Below, one piece after another: positions 17,231-26,126 of a stretch of 64,000 nucleotides of DNA. Below the pieces are notes generated by a model that saw only the letters and a program-made list of their open reading frames with translations, was not told the origin of the DNA and searched no databases. The stretch is from assembly GCF_001650635.1 (NCBI RefSeq), contig NZ_LWQU01000130.1, forward strand, positions 62,001 through 126,000, read 5' to 3'. Positions within the stretch are counted from its first letter, which is position 1. Each line of letters begins with the position of its first letter. A program made the translations under genes and the position numbers. Source of the DNA: Magnetospirillum moscoviense (GTDB lineage Bacteria > Pseudomonadota > Alphaproteobacteria > Rhodospirillales > Magnetospirillaceae).

Positions 17231-17820
17231 GAACCGGCTATACGGATCATCCGAACGCCCTCCCAATCATCGGGCTGGCGTTCCAGAATCGGCGCCAGAT
17301 CCTCGTAGAAGGCAAGAATCTGCTCGCGGGACAAGGGCTTCGGCGCGTTCCACCGATCGGCGCCGTCGCGCTTGAAACCGTGGGTGGACAGCAGTCCGGC
17401 ACATTGGGCGTCGCACTGCCCTTTGGGGCCGATATACCACGTCACCTCGCCGGACGGGGCGACACGCACGGGAACGTAGGTGGTGGCTTCCCCGGGCTTC
17501 TTCTCCACCGGCGTGCCGTTCTCGATGGCGTCGGTGGCCTGGAAGATGAAGAAACCGGGCGTCCTCAACGCCACGAATCCGCCGATCAAGGTGACGGGAC
17601 CGCTGTCATCGGGCTCGAAATGGAACTCGACATGATCGGGCCGATTGACGATGGATGCGAGCCTTGGGGTGCTCTCGTTGACGGCATAGCGACCGTCCGC
17701 CAACGCCTGGGAATACTCGCCGGCGGCGAAATGCCGCGTACCGCTTTCCAGGACGAGAGGCGTGCAGCCCGCCAAACAGAGAAGCAGCAGGGCAAAGCTT
17801 TGGCGCCAGCGCGTGATCAT
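17227..17820 (-). CDS. hypothetical lipoprotein, first gene of a three-gene operon
   Basis: 197 residues. The signal peptide ends in the lipobox LAGC (MITRWRQSFALLLLCLAGCT). The mature part begins with a short TPR-like stretch (FAAGEYSQALADGRYAVN) and continues as a beta-rich domain with four cysteines in pairs (GQCDAQCAGLLSTHGF). The ATG at 17820 was chosen because it starts the signal peptide; longer frames add no export signal. It heads the operon with the coiled-coil and TPR proteins. Function unknown; an envelope role is inferred from all three being exported. Confidence 0.72.
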   Translation of the reverse strand: MITRWRQSFALLLLCLAGCTPLVLESGTRHFAAGEYSQALADGRYAVNESTPRLASIVNRPDHVEFHFEPDDSGPVTLIGGFVALRTPGFFIFQATDAIENGTPVEKKPGEATTYVPVRVAPSGEVTWYIGPKGQCDAQCAGLLSTHGFKRDGADRWNAPKPLSREQILAFYEDLAPILERQPDDWEGVRMIRIAGS

Positions 17821-18034
17821 GGGAATTTCCAATCGCAAGGATTCCTGCGCAAACCGCGCCATCACAAGCACGGTATCTGGAATTTACGGCGCAGATTAGG
17901 CGAAATCCAGGATTTTGCGGGGCGGGTGCTCCTTCCCCTCGCCCTTGGTTTAATCTACGCTGACGGTTCCAGGTGGCCATCAAGGCGGTTCTCGGGGTGG
18001 GGGCGCGGCAGACCTGGATCATTGGGGGGGCAAT

Positions 18035-20869
18035 ATGCGCACATGGGTTACGGGCATCGTGCTTGCTTTGACGGTGCTGTCCCAGCCCGTCGCCGCGCAA
18101 ATGCAGACTCCGATCATCAGGGCGACCTCGGGCAAAGAGCCCATCGAGGTTTGCGGCATCTGGATCAAACCCCGCATCTATGCCCGCGTCGTCGTCACCG
18201 AGACCGAAATCTGCCTGGAAAATCCCAATTCCACCCCGCTGGAAGGCGCGCTGAGCTTTCCTTTGCGCGAGAACCAGACCATCACCAGCTTCTGGCTGTC
18301 GCCGGCGGCGGAAGGAGGCCCGGTGCTGCAGGCGGTGCCGGTGCCCAAGGCCAAGGGGACCTCGGTCTTCGAAGCGATCGAACGGGTCGCGGCCGACCCC
18401 GCCTTGATGGAAAAGGCCGAGGGGAACATCTATTCCCTGCGGGTCTATCCCCTGCTGCCGAAGATCAAGCGGGTAGTGACCTTCGTCACCACCGAACCGG
18501 TGATGCCCGACGCCAAGGGTGTGAACCGGTTCGATCCGACCCTGGCCTTCGCCGACATCCGGGGCGTCAAGAACACCGTGCTGTCGGTCGAGGGCGGCAC
18601 GACCGGCATTCCCAACGGGGTGGTTCAATTCGCCCCCAAGTACAAGAGCACGGGCTTCGTGCGCCCCTCGGCGACCGGCATCCAGTTTTCCGGGTTCCTG
18701 CCGCTGGATAAACGGCGCGACGGGCTTGGCATCACTTGGACCGCGCCCGGTGGCGATTCCGTCATCGGCTCGTGGTTCGAGCGGCATTCGTACTTCTATG
18801 CGGACGTCCCGGTCGCCGGGGGCTCGGTGCCCCGCCCCGCCCCGGCCGCATTGGCGCTGGTGTGGGACGCCTCGGGCTCGGGCGCCGCGCGCGACCATGA
18901 CCGCGAATTCGCCCTGCTCGACGCCTATTTCCGCAAGCTGGGCACGACCGAGGTGACGTTGGTGGTCGCCCGCGACCAGGCCGAGACGCCCCGGCAATTC
19001 ACCATCGCCAACGGCGATTGGTCGGCCCTGCGCGCGGTTCTCGAAACCGTTGCCTATGACGGCGCCACCAACCCGTCCGCCTGGTCGCTGCCCGAGGGAT
19101 TGACCGGCGACAAGACCCCGGCGCTGCTGTTCTCGGACGGTCTGGCCAATTGGGGGGCGCCGCAGCCGCGCGTCGCGGCGCCGCTGTTCGCGATCAATGC
19201 CTCGTCCCAGGCCGATGCCGGCCGCCTGCGTCACCTGGCCGAGACCTCGAAGGGCCAGTATCTCGACCTGATGGCGCTGTCGACCGGGCAGGCCCTGGCC
19301 GATCTGACCACCATCCGGCCCCGCCTTTCCGCCCTTAGCGGTGAAGGCGTCGACAATCTGGTCGCCGGCTCGATCTACCCGGAATCCGGCCGGCTGGTCC
19401 TGGCCGGCCGGGTGACCGGACCAAAGGCCGTGGTGACGGTCGAGACCATCGACGGGGCCGGCAAGACCAGCCGCAGGACGCTTGCGGTCCCGATGGACGA
19501 GGACCGCAACTCGGACGGATTCGCCGCCAAGCGCTGGGCCGATCTGCGGATCGCCCAACTGAAGAGCGACGGCAACCGCAATCGCGCCGAAATCCTGAGC
19601 CTGGGCGAGACCTTCGGCGTGATCTCGGACGAGACCTCGCTGTTGGCTTTGGAACGGCTGGAGGATTTCCTTCGCTACGACGTCATGCCGCCGCCGGGTA
19701 ACATGCGGGCCGAGTTCCTGGCCCGGAGACAGCCGAGCCGCCTGGACCCAAAGGCCGACAGCCAGCAAGTCGAGAATTTGGTGCGACGCTTCGACGCCCT
19801 GGCCGACTGGTGGAACCGCGACTTCCCCAAGGGGGAAAAGCCCAAACCCAAGCCCGAACCGGAATCACGGGACCGAGCGGTCTCTGCCGCCCCGGCCCCA
19901 GTCGCCGCCATGTCCGCCAGGCCGTCGTCGGGCGGAACCGGGCCCAGCTCGGCCAAGGGCCCCGAGATCGAGATCCGCCTGAAAAAGTGGGTTCCCAACG
20001 CCCCCTATCTGCGCAGCATCAAGGATGCGCCCGCCGATCAGCGCTATGGCGCCTATCTGGCCCAGCGCCCGGCCTATGCCAACAGCACCGCCTTCTACAT
20101 CGATGCCGCCGACATCTTCTTCGAAGCGGGACAAGAGGATCTGGCGGTGCGGATCTTGTCCAACGTCGGCGAACTGGGCTGGAGCAACCGGTCGCTGCTG
20201 CGCATCCTGGCCTATCGCCTGATGCAGGCCGGAAAGGCCGACCTGGCCTTGACAGCGCTGACCCGCGTCCGCGACCTGGCTCCGGACGAGCCGCAATCGT
20301 GGCGCGACCTGGGGCTGGCCAATGCCGCCGCCGGAAACCCGCAAGAGGCGGTCAATTTCCTGTGGCATGTCGCGTCCCACCGCTGGGACAGCCGCTTCTC
20401 CGACATCGACCTGATCTCGCTGGGCGAGATGAACGCCATGGCCGCCCGCGCCAAGACCTTGGACCTGTCGAAGGTCGAGCCCCGGCTGCTGCGCAACCTG
20501 CCGGTCGATATGCGGGTGGTGCTGACCTGGGACACCGACAATTCCGACATGGATTTGTGGGTCATCGATCCGAACGGCGAGCGGGCCTTTTACGGCAACC
20601 GCCTGACCTATCAGGGCGGGCACATGTCGCGGGACTTCACCGGCGGCCTTGGCCCCGAGGAATTCATGCTGAAACGGGCAAAGCCCGGAACCTACGAGGT
20701 CAAGGCCCACTTCTATGGCCATCGCCAGCAGATCCTGTCGCCCTACACCACCTTGATGCTGAAATTCACCACCGGCTTCGGCACTGACGAGCAAAAGGAT
20801 CAGGACGTGGTGCTGCGGTTGTCGGGCCGGGGCGAAGAGGTCATGGTCGGTACGTTCGAGGTCAAGTAA
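18035..20869 (+). CDS. exported VIT-VWA-TPR-DUF2135 protein
   Basis: 944 residues. A signal peptide (ends SQPVAAQ) is followed by a VIT domain (about 25-190; CLENPNSTPLEGALSFPL) and a von Willebrand A-like domain near residue 275 with a MIDAS-like DASGSG. A Pro/Ala linker, a TPR region (about 690-800) and a C-terminal DUF2135 domain (about 815-935; VLTWDTDNSDMDLWVIDPNG) complete it. DUF2135 also occurs in YfaP, encoded near bacterial alpha-2-macroglobulin genes, but none is present here. VIT and VWA domains usually mediate metal-dependent protein contacts in secreted proteins. It is transcribed alone between divergent and convergent exported-protein operons. Confidence 0.85.
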   Translation: MRTWVTGIVLALTVLSQPVAAQMQTPIIRATSGKEPIEVCGIWIKPRIYARVVVTETEICLENPNSTPLEGALSFPLRENQTITSFWLSPAAEGGPVLQAVPVPKAKGTSVFEAIERVAADPALMEKAEGNIYSLRVYPLLPKIKRVVTFVTTEPVMPDAKGVNRFDPTLAFADIRGVKNTVLSVEGGTTGIPNGVVQFAPKYKSTGFVRPSATGIQFSGFLPLDKRRDGLGITWTAPGGDSVIGSWFERHSYFYADVPVAGGSVPRPAPAALALVWDASGSGAARDHDREFALLDAYFRKLGTTEVTLVVARDQAETPRQFTIANGDWSALRAVLETVAYDGATNPSAWSLPEGLTGDKTPALLFSDGLANWGAPQPRVAAPLFAINASSQADAGRLRHLAETSKGQYLDLMALSTGQALADLTTIRPRLSALSGEGVDNLVAGSIYPESGRLVLAGRVTGPKAVVTVETIDGAGKTSRRTLAVPMDEDRNSDGFAAKRWADLRIAQLKSDGNRNRAEILSLGETFGVISDETSLLALERLEDFLRYDVMPPPGNMRAEFLARRQPSRLDPKADSQQVENLVRRFDALADWWNRDFPKGEKPKPKPEPESRDRAVSAAPAPVAAMSARPSSGGTGPSSAKGPEIEIRLKKWVPNAPYLRSIKDAPADQRYGAYLAQRPAYANSTAFYIDAADIFFEAGQEDLAVRILSNVGELGWSNRSLLRILAYRLMQAGKADLALTALTRVRDLAPDEPQSWRDLGLANAAAGNPQEAVNFLWHVASHRWDSRFSDIDLISLGEMNAMAARAKTLDLSKVEPRLLRNLPVDMRVVLTWDTDNSDMDLWVIDPNGERAFYGNRLTYQGGHMSRDFTGGLGPEEFMLKRAKPGTYEVKAHFYGHRQQILSPYTTLMLKFTTGFGTDEQKDQDVVLRLSGRGEEVMVGTFEVK

Positions 20870-20887
20870 CCGCCCGACGCCGATCCG

Positions 20888-20910
20888 GGCCGCCACGTCC
20901 TCGGGCGGCC
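20888..20910. terminator. bidirectional hairpin between convergent genes
   Basis: GGCCGCC/GGCGGCC seven-base-pair stem in the 51-bp gap between the stops of the plus-strand VIT gene and the minus-strand secreted protein. Placement suggests a shared terminator, though flanking T-runs are weak. Confidence 0.55.
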
Positions 20911-20920
20911 AGGATTGCCG

Positions 20921-21661
20921 TCAGCATTTTGGGGTCGGCATGACGTCGAGTTCCAGCGTCACCGTGTCGGGGAACAATTGCCAGCCGTCGCGCTTCTGGA
21001 TGAAGACGATGCGTGTGCGCTGCCCCTGGGCCGAGGCCCAGAACAGGCCGTCCCCGTCGCGGGGTTCGGGCGGGCGGGACGGCAGCCATTTTCCCTCGCC
21101 GCCATAGGGGAGATGTTGCGCCTCGGCCACCTCCCAGCGATAGCCTTCGGGCAGGGGAATCTTCAGGCGGATCTGGAAGGTGCGATACTCGGCGACGCTG
21201 CCGGTGAATGTCGGCCCCTCGACGGTGAGCGTCGGCGGCGGCTCGGGCGGTTTGACCGTGACCGAGACCGGCACATCCTGGGGCTCGCCCCGCTTCGGGA
21301 CGTAGCGCACCGGTATCTTGGTGTCGCCTTCCGTCCTGCCCTGGACAGTGATCGTCAACCGGCCGTCGGTGAAGGGCTGGGCCGACCAGCCGGCAATCGC
21401 GTCCCCGCCCTGCCCGGCGCTGTCCCAGCGGTCACCCGGTTCAAAGGGGGGAAGCCGGAAGAAGCCGGATTCGCCCGCATGCAGCGAGCCGTCGACATAC
21501 CAGCGAAGCCAGCGTTCGCCGGTCGCGGTATTGGTGACGAGGAGCGGCCGGATCGCATGGCCATGGCCCAGATCCTTCGGGCCGCCGCCGCAGGCCCAGG
21601 CCGGCCCCGCGATCACGCCAAGCCCGAAGAGGGCAAGAAAGCTCCAGCTTGTCCGCACCAT
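20921..21661 (-). CDS. secreted protein of unknown function (third gene of the RHS operon)
   Basis: 246 residues with a Sec signal peptide (MVRTSWSFLALFGLGVIAGP, cleavage after AWA). The mature N-terminus CGGGPKDLGHGHA is Cys/Gly/His-rich. The remainder is beta-strand-like with a proline-rich hinge (TVKPPEPPPTLTVEGPTF), suggesting two beta-sandwich domains; the last residue is cysteine. No known family recognised. It follows the 163-residue gene by 37 bases. The ATG at 21661 starts the signal peptide; a longer frame lacks one. Confidence 0.7.
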   Translation of the reverse strand: MVRTSWSFLALFGLGVIAGPAWACGGGPKDLGHGHAIRPLLVTNTATGERWLRWYVDGSLHAGESGFFRLPPFEPGDRWDSAGQGGDAIAGWSAQPFTDGRLTITVQGRTEGDTKIPVRYVPKRGEPQDVPVSVTVKPPEPPPTLTVEGPTFTGSVAEYRTFQIRLKIPLPEGYRWEVAEAQHLPYGGEGKWLPSRPPEPRDGDGLFWASAQGQRTRIVFIQKRDGWQLFPDTVTLELDVMPTPKC

Positions 21662-21698
21662 GATCGCTTCACTCCTATCTCTGTCGGCGGATCGCCAT

Positions 21699-22190
21699 TC
21701 AGCGCAGCGGCGCCAGCCGATCCTGCCATTCCCGCTCGGAAATCGTGGCGGCATGCGCCGGAAAGGCCGGAATCAGGTCGAACTCCAGCCGGCTGTCGCC
21801 GTCGCGCCACGATCGCAGCGCCAGGACGGGGACGCGCAGCAAGCGGGCGGAATGGGGCAGCAAGATGGCGCCCGAGACGATCACCCTTCCATCCACTTCC
21901 AGCGCGAAGCATTGGTCCCACAGACCGGCCTTCGAACCGGTGGCGTCGTCGTCTGTGCCCAGCGCGACCTGCCCGTCCCGCCAGCGCACCACGGCCCGCG
22001 AGGTCAACCGGCGCGCCGCCGTGGAATGGGCGCCCAACGCCGTGGCGGCGTGGGCGGGACAATCGGACAGGCTTGCCGGCGATGACGGGGGCACGATCCA
22101 CAAACGCGCCTCGGAGGCCCGGGCGGCTTGGGGCGAAAGCAGTACCGCCCCGACGATGGCCAGGAATGAAAGGAAAGAACGCCTCATCAT
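21699..22190 (-). CDS. secreted protein of unknown function (second gene of the RHS operon)
   Basis: 163 residues with a signal peptide (MRRSFLSFLAIVGAVLLSPQ, cleavage near ARASEA). The mature part is beta-rich with two cysteines (SDCPAHAA and WDQCFAL) that may form a disulfide. Tandem ATG codons at 22190 and 22187 overlap the TGA of the RHS gene, so translation is coupled to it. I recognise no domain. Its obligate coupling suggests it works with the RHS-repeat protein. Confidence 0.68.
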   Translation of the reverse strand: MMRRSFLSFLAIVGAVLLSPQAARASEARLWIVPPSSPASLSDCPAHAATALGAHSTAARRLTSRAVVRWRDGQVALGTDDDATGSKAGLWDQCFALEVDGRVIVSGAILLPHSARLLRVPVLALRSWRDGDSRLEFDLIPAFPAHAATISEREWQDRLAPLR

Positions 22191-23638
22191 GGCGCGATCT
22201 TCAAATTGGCCGGCTTGACCAGTTCCAGCAGATTCTGGAAGGTCCGCGTCACCTTGAGCGCCATGGCCGCCCCTCCATCGCTTTGGACACTGGTGATCTC
22301 GCCCTTGCCGTCATACACCACATCGATGGTTCCCCCGCCTTTCAAACGGATGCGGGTGGGCTGGGAATCCCGGTTGTAGGTAAAGGACAACTGCGTCCCC
22401 TTCTCGGTGATCCAGGCGATCCGCCCTTGCGGGTCATGGCCCAGAGACACCTTGCGCCCCTCGCTGTTGGCGGCGCCATTCAGATTGCCCTGGGCGTCGT
22501 AGGTAAAGCGCGACCAGGAATGCCGGCCATCGGCCATGCGATCGATCCGCGCGACTTTCCCCGTCTGGGGATCATAGGCGATGTCGATGGCCTCGGCTGG
22601 CGTTTCCTTGTGGACGAGGCGGCCGGCCCGATCATAGCGAAAGCCGGCGCCCAGCCCATTGTCTTCCCGGATGGTCGCCACCAGCCCAAGGTCGTTGTAC
22701 TCGGTATCCTGGGTGCGCCCGTCCCGTTCCCGAAGCTCGCGCCACCTAACGCTCTGGCCGGACGAATCGGCGCGGTAAAGCCGGATGGTGCGGTCAAGGA
22801 TAAGGCCGTGGCGACCGGCATCCTCGGTCTCCTCCCACGATTCGGTCCACCCCTCGCCGTCACGGCGGCCGAAGCGGCGGACCCCGCCGTTCTCATCCAA
22901 GCGGGCCAGATTGCCGGCTTCATAGCGTGCCGTGACCTTGCCGCCGCCTGGCGCTTCCACCGCAGTCAACACGCCATCTTCGCCATAGGTGTAGCGATGC
23001 TCGCCGCCGTCGGGATCGATGGCGGCGATCATGCGGCCCTCGCCGTCGAAGCGGTAACGCGCCTCGCGGCCGACATCGTCACCGATGCGGACGATGCGCC
23101 CATCCGCGTCATAGGAAAGGGTCATGACCCGGCCGAAATTGTCCTCGATCCTGACGACGCGCCCTTGCTCGCGGTGAAGCGATACCCAATTGCCGTTGGA
23201 ATCGGCGACGCGCAGCAATCGCCCATCGGTATCGAACCGCTCGCTGCGGCCGTCGGCCATGTGGCGCTCGAACCCGCCGGGATTTGCCGTGATCGACTGG
23301 ACACCGCAGCCTCTCGCCTCCCACCGCCCGGCGTTTCCCGGGACCGGAACGAACAGCGTGGTCGCGGCGCATCCGCTCTCATGGGTCATCAAGCTCCCGT
23401 CGGCCTGTTTTTCGACGCGGGTTTCGTAGCGGCTGGACCAGCCGCGACCGAACAGGCCAGAATCCCTGGAATCCGAGCGGTAGACCCGTTCGAGGCTCGG
23501 TTCAAGCCCACCGGGAAAGGCGATATCCGTCTCGGTGATTCGAAGATTGCGGTCGCAGACTGAAAGTTCGGCCATGGCCGGGGCCGCTTGCAAAGACAAC
23601 GCGATCAGGGAGGCAGCGGCAAGCAGAGGACGTTTCAT
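22187..23638 (-). CDS. secreted RHS/YD-repeat protein, short form
   Basis: 483 residues. A signal peptide (MKRPLLAAASLIALSLQAAP, cleavage after AMA) precedes a DUF6531-like opening (DIAFPGGLEPSLERVYRSDS) and about a dozen YD repeats such as RYRFDGEGRMIAAID, FRYDRAGRLVHKE and LSYDADGRIVRIGDD. RHS proteins usually exceed 1000 residues and end in a variable toxin; this one ends soon after the repeats with no obvious effector domain. The ATG at 23638 follows AGGAG by seven bases. It is the first gene of a three-gene operon of exported proteins. Confidence 0.85.
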   Translation of the reverse strand: MKRPLLAAASLIALSLQAAPAMAELSVCDRNLRITETDIAFPGGLEPSLERVYRSDSRDSGLFGRGWSSRYETRVEKQADGSLMTHESGCAATTLFVPVPGNAGRWEARGCGVQSITANPGGFERHMADGRSERFDTDGRLLRVADSNGNWVSLHREQGRVVRIEDNFGRVMTLSYDADGRIVRIGDDVGREARYRFDGEGRMIAAIDPDGGEHRYTYGEDGVLTAVEAPGGGKVTARYEAGNLARLDENGGVRRFGRRDGEGWTESWEETEDAGRHGLILDRTIRLYRADSSGQSVRWRELRERDGRTQDTEYNDLGLVATIREDNGLGAGFRYDRAGRLVHKETPAEAIDIAYDPQTGKVARIDRMADGRHSWSRFTYDAQGNLNGAANSEGRKVSLGHDPQGRIAWITEKGTQLSFTYNRDSQPTRIRLKGGGTIDVVYDGKGEITSVQSDGGAAMALKVTRTFQNLLELVKPANLKIAP

Positions 23639-23954
23639 GATGGGCTCCTTGTGTCGGAGGCAACGATTCCAGCTTCCGAACCAGGCCAATCATGCGTGCG
23701 CATTATGACGCCAATAGGGCACCTTCCAGCGATTATACATCCCGATTACTTGCGGATCACCCCCTGATTTGGGCAAATTTGCGGCAATCAATAATAACTC
23801 CAATCACGCTTCACGAAGCGCAACTGATAACGCACCTGAAATAAATTGATTCCAGGTCAAAGCGCGTATTAAATTCTACGGATGCCATCGTTTCGACAAT
23901 ATCGAACAGAAAAATATCATCGTCGAACATATGGCTTGGGGAGGGGCGGATTTC
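23639..23954. promoter_or_regulatory. divergent AT-rich promoter region, 316 bp
   Basis: No gene is visible between the RHS operon (leftward) and the radical SAM operon (rightward). The stretch of about 23720-23900 is AT-rich. It holds a near-palindrome CCTGAAAT/ATTCCAGG with a six-base centre (about 23836-23857) and a small GCTTC/GAAGC hairpin just before it. It probably carries both promoters; no consensus could be assigned with confidence. Confidence 0.5.
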
Positions 23955-25103
23955 ATGGACAACCTTGCCAGGGATTTACCTGGGGCCAAGGGTGCGGACG
24001 CTGACGAAGCCGCCCTCGTCGCCCGGCTCGAGCGTTTCATCGATAACAAGGCACAGCTGGCGAGCGAACATCCCCTGCGCTACCTGTTCTGGGAATCCAC
24101 GCTTCGCTGCAATCTTGCCTGCCGCCATTGCGGCAGCGATTGCTTGCGCGACAACTCGACCCGCGACCGCGAACTGGCGCCCGATGCGGTCAAGCGTCAG
24201 TTGACCGCCATCGCCGACCGCTACGACCCGCGCTCGATCACCTTCGCCATCATCGGCGGCGAGCCGCTGATGCGCCACGACATCGAAGAGGTCGGCGCCT
24301 TCGCCGCCGGTCTGGGATATTCCTGGGGCATCACCACCAACGCCATGCTGCTGGATGCCGATCGCCTGGCCTCGGTGAAGGCGGCGGGCCTGTCCACCAT
24401 CTCGGTCAGCCTCGACGGCCTGGAAGCCGAGCACGATTCCCTGCGTCAGCATCCGGGCGCCTTTCGCCGGGTCTCGGACGCCCTGGCCCGGCTGGTCGCC
24501 GATCCGTTCACCCGCGCCTTCGATGTCATCTGCTGCGTCAGCACCCTCAATATCGACCGGCTTGCCCCCTTCGTCGATCATCTCGCCCGCTTGGGCGTGC
24601 CGCAGGTGCGCTTCACCCCGGTCTTCTCGCGCGGGCGGGCCGGGCGTCAGTCGGGGCTGATGCTGTCGGGCGACCAGTACCGGCAATTGCTGGCCTTCGT
24701 CGCCGAATCCCGCCAAAGCCGCCGCGACATCGTCGTCACCTTGTCCGAGGAAGGCTATTGGGGGCCGAACTGGGAATGCCGCGTCCGCGACGCCATGCAT
24801 TATTGCGGATCGGGTACGGTGATCGCCTCGATCCTGCATGACGGCGGCGTCATCGGCTGCCCCAGCGTGTCGCGCCGCTTCACCGAGGGCAACATCAAGG
24901 ATGCCGATTTCCTGACGCTGTGGGACGCGGGATTCGGGCGCTATCGCGCCGACCGCCGCGCCACCGCACCGGAACGCTGCGGCAGCTGCGATCACTGGGA
25001 TCTGTGCGAGGGCGGCGGCTTCCACCTGTTCGATCCGGAAGATCCCGGCTCGGCCCATTGCGGCCTGAACAAGATCGGGGAATCGGGGGTGTGCCATGAC
25101 TGA
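23955..25103 (+). CDS. radical SAM/SPASM protein, putative peptide or lipoprotein-modifying enzyme
   Basis: 382 residues. The radical SAM 4Fe-4S motif CNLACRHC (CX3CX2C) lies near residues 52-59, followed by IGGEPLM and the barrel strand ITTNAMLLD. The C-terminus carries a SPASM-type auxiliary cluster region: YCGSGTVIASILHDGGVIGC, then CGSCDHWDLC, with a final HCGL. SPASM enzymes typically modify peptides or proteins. The ATG at 23955 is preceded by GGGGAGGGG; an in-frame ATG at 23931 is possible. It overlaps the first Tat lipoprotein gene by eight bases, making that protein the obvious candidate substrate. Target and chemistry are unknown. Confidence 0.88.
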   Translation: MDNLARDLPGAKGADADEAALVARLERFIDNKAQLASEHPLRYLFWESTLRCNLACRHCGSDCLRDNSTRDRELAPDAVKRQLTAIADRYDPRSITFAIIGGEPLMRHDIEEVGAFAAGLGYSWGITTNAMLLDADRLASVKAAGLSTISVSLDGLEAEHDSLRQHPGAFRRVSDALARLVADPFTRAFDVICCVSTLNIDRLAPFVDHLARLGVPQVRFTPVFSRGRAGRQSGLMLSGDQYRQLLAFVAESRQSRRDIVVTLSEEGYWGPNWECRVRDAMHYCGSGTVIASILHDGGVIGCPSVSRRFTEGNIKDADFLTLWDAGFGRYRADRRATAPERCGSCDHWDLCEGGGFHLFDPEDPGSAHCGLNKIGESGVCHD

Positions 25104-25596
25104 CAGCCGACGCGACTTCCTTTTGCGCTTCGCCGCCACCGCGCTGGCGGCCGGCACCGCCGGGTGCCAGTCGGCGCCCGAGCATTCCGAGCTCTTCGGC
25201 GACAAAATCACCCCCCATGTGGTCTATGGCGTACCGCCCAATCCGCTCGGGGATTTCGTCAGCAGCGTCGGCGACAAGGTATATTTCGACACCGACCGCT
25301 CGCTGCTGCGCGCCGATTCCAAGGCGATCTTGGACCGCCAAGCGGAGTGGGCACGGCGCAATCCTGCCTTCACATTCACCGTCGAGGGCCATGCCGACGA
25401 GCGCGGCACCCGCGAGTACAATCTGGCCTTGGCCGAAAAACGCGCCCAGACCGTCAAGATGTATCTGGCCGCCAGGGGCGTCGATCACAAACGCATCACG
25501 GTGGTTTCGTATGGCAAGGAACGCCCCGCCGCCCTTGGTTCCAACGAAGCGGCCTGGGCGCAGAACCGCCGCGCCGTCACCATCCCCCATCCATAG
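25096..25596 (+). CDS. Tat-type lipoprotein with Pal/OmpA domain, paralog 1
   Basis: 166 residues. The N-terminus MTDSRRDFLLRFAATALAAG followed by TAGC reads as a twin-arginine signal with a lipobox. Residues about 41-50 contain VVYGVPPNP, a motif also found in the two downstream paralogs. The C-terminal Pal-like peptidoglycan-binding domain is complete (VYFDTDRSLLRADSKAILD, EGHADERGTREYNLALAE). It overlaps the radical SAM gene. Ordinary Pal proteins use Sec signals; the Tat signal suggests export after cytoplasmic modification, which fits the neighbouring enzyme (inference). Confidence 0.85.
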   Translation: MTDSRRDFLLRFAATALAAGTAGCQSAPEHSELFGDKITPHVVYGVPPNPLGDFVSSVGDKVYFDTDRSLLRADSKAILDRQAEWARRNPAFTFTVEGHADERGTREYNLALAEKRAQTVKMYLAARGVDHKRITVVSYGKERPAALGSNEAAWAQNRRAVTIPHP

Positions 25597-25605
25597 GAGA
25601 GGCCC

Positions 25606-26115
25606 GTGTCCGACACCCGCCGCGACTTCTTGATGCGTTTCGCCGCCGCCGCCCTGGCGACCACCGGCGCCGGCTGCGAGATGGCCGAAAAGACCGAGCC
25701 CCAACACCATGTCGTCTATGGCGCACCGCCGCCTCGCCCGTCATCGGCGCTCACCCCCGGATCGGTCGAGGATTTCGTCGCCAACGCAGGCGACCGCGTC
25801 TTCTTCGATGTGGACAAGGCCAGCCTGCGTGCCGACGCCAAGGCGACCTTGGGCAAGCAGGCCGCCTGGCTGAAGAGATACAGCGTTTACACCCTGACCA
25901 TCGAAGGCCATGCCGACGAGCGCGGCACCCGCGAATACAATCTGGCCCTGGGCAGCCAGCGGGCCGAGGCCATCAAGGCCTTTCTGGTTGCCAGCGGTGT
26001 CTCCTCCCATCGCATCAAGACCGTCTCTTACGGCAAGGAACGCCCGGTCGCCCTTGGCTCGAACGAAGCCGCCTGGAGCCAGAACCGCCGCGGCACGACC
26101 GCTCTGGACCGATAA
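25606..26115 (+). CDS. Tat-type lipoprotein with Pal/OmpA domain, paralog 2
   Basis: 169 residues from a GTG start preceded by AGGAGAG. The signal is SDTRRDFLMRFAAAALATTG ending in GAGC, again twin-arginine plus lipobox. The linker holds HHVVYGAPPPRP, matching the VYG-PP motif of paralog 1. The OmpA domain is complete (VFFDVDKASLRADAKATLG, EGHADERGTREYNLALGS, SYGKERPVALGSNEAAWSQN). It lies ten bases after paralog 1 and clearly arose by duplication. Confidence 0.85.
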   Translation: MSDTRRDFLMRFAAAALATTGAGCEMAEKTEPQHHVVYGAPPPRPSSALTPGSVEDFVANAGDRVFFDVDKASLRADAKATLGKQAAWLKRYSVYTLTIEGHADERGTREYNLALGSQRAEAIKAFLVASGVSSHRIKTVSYGKERPVALGSNEAAWSQNRRGTTALDR

Positions 26116-26126
26116 GGGACCTGACC

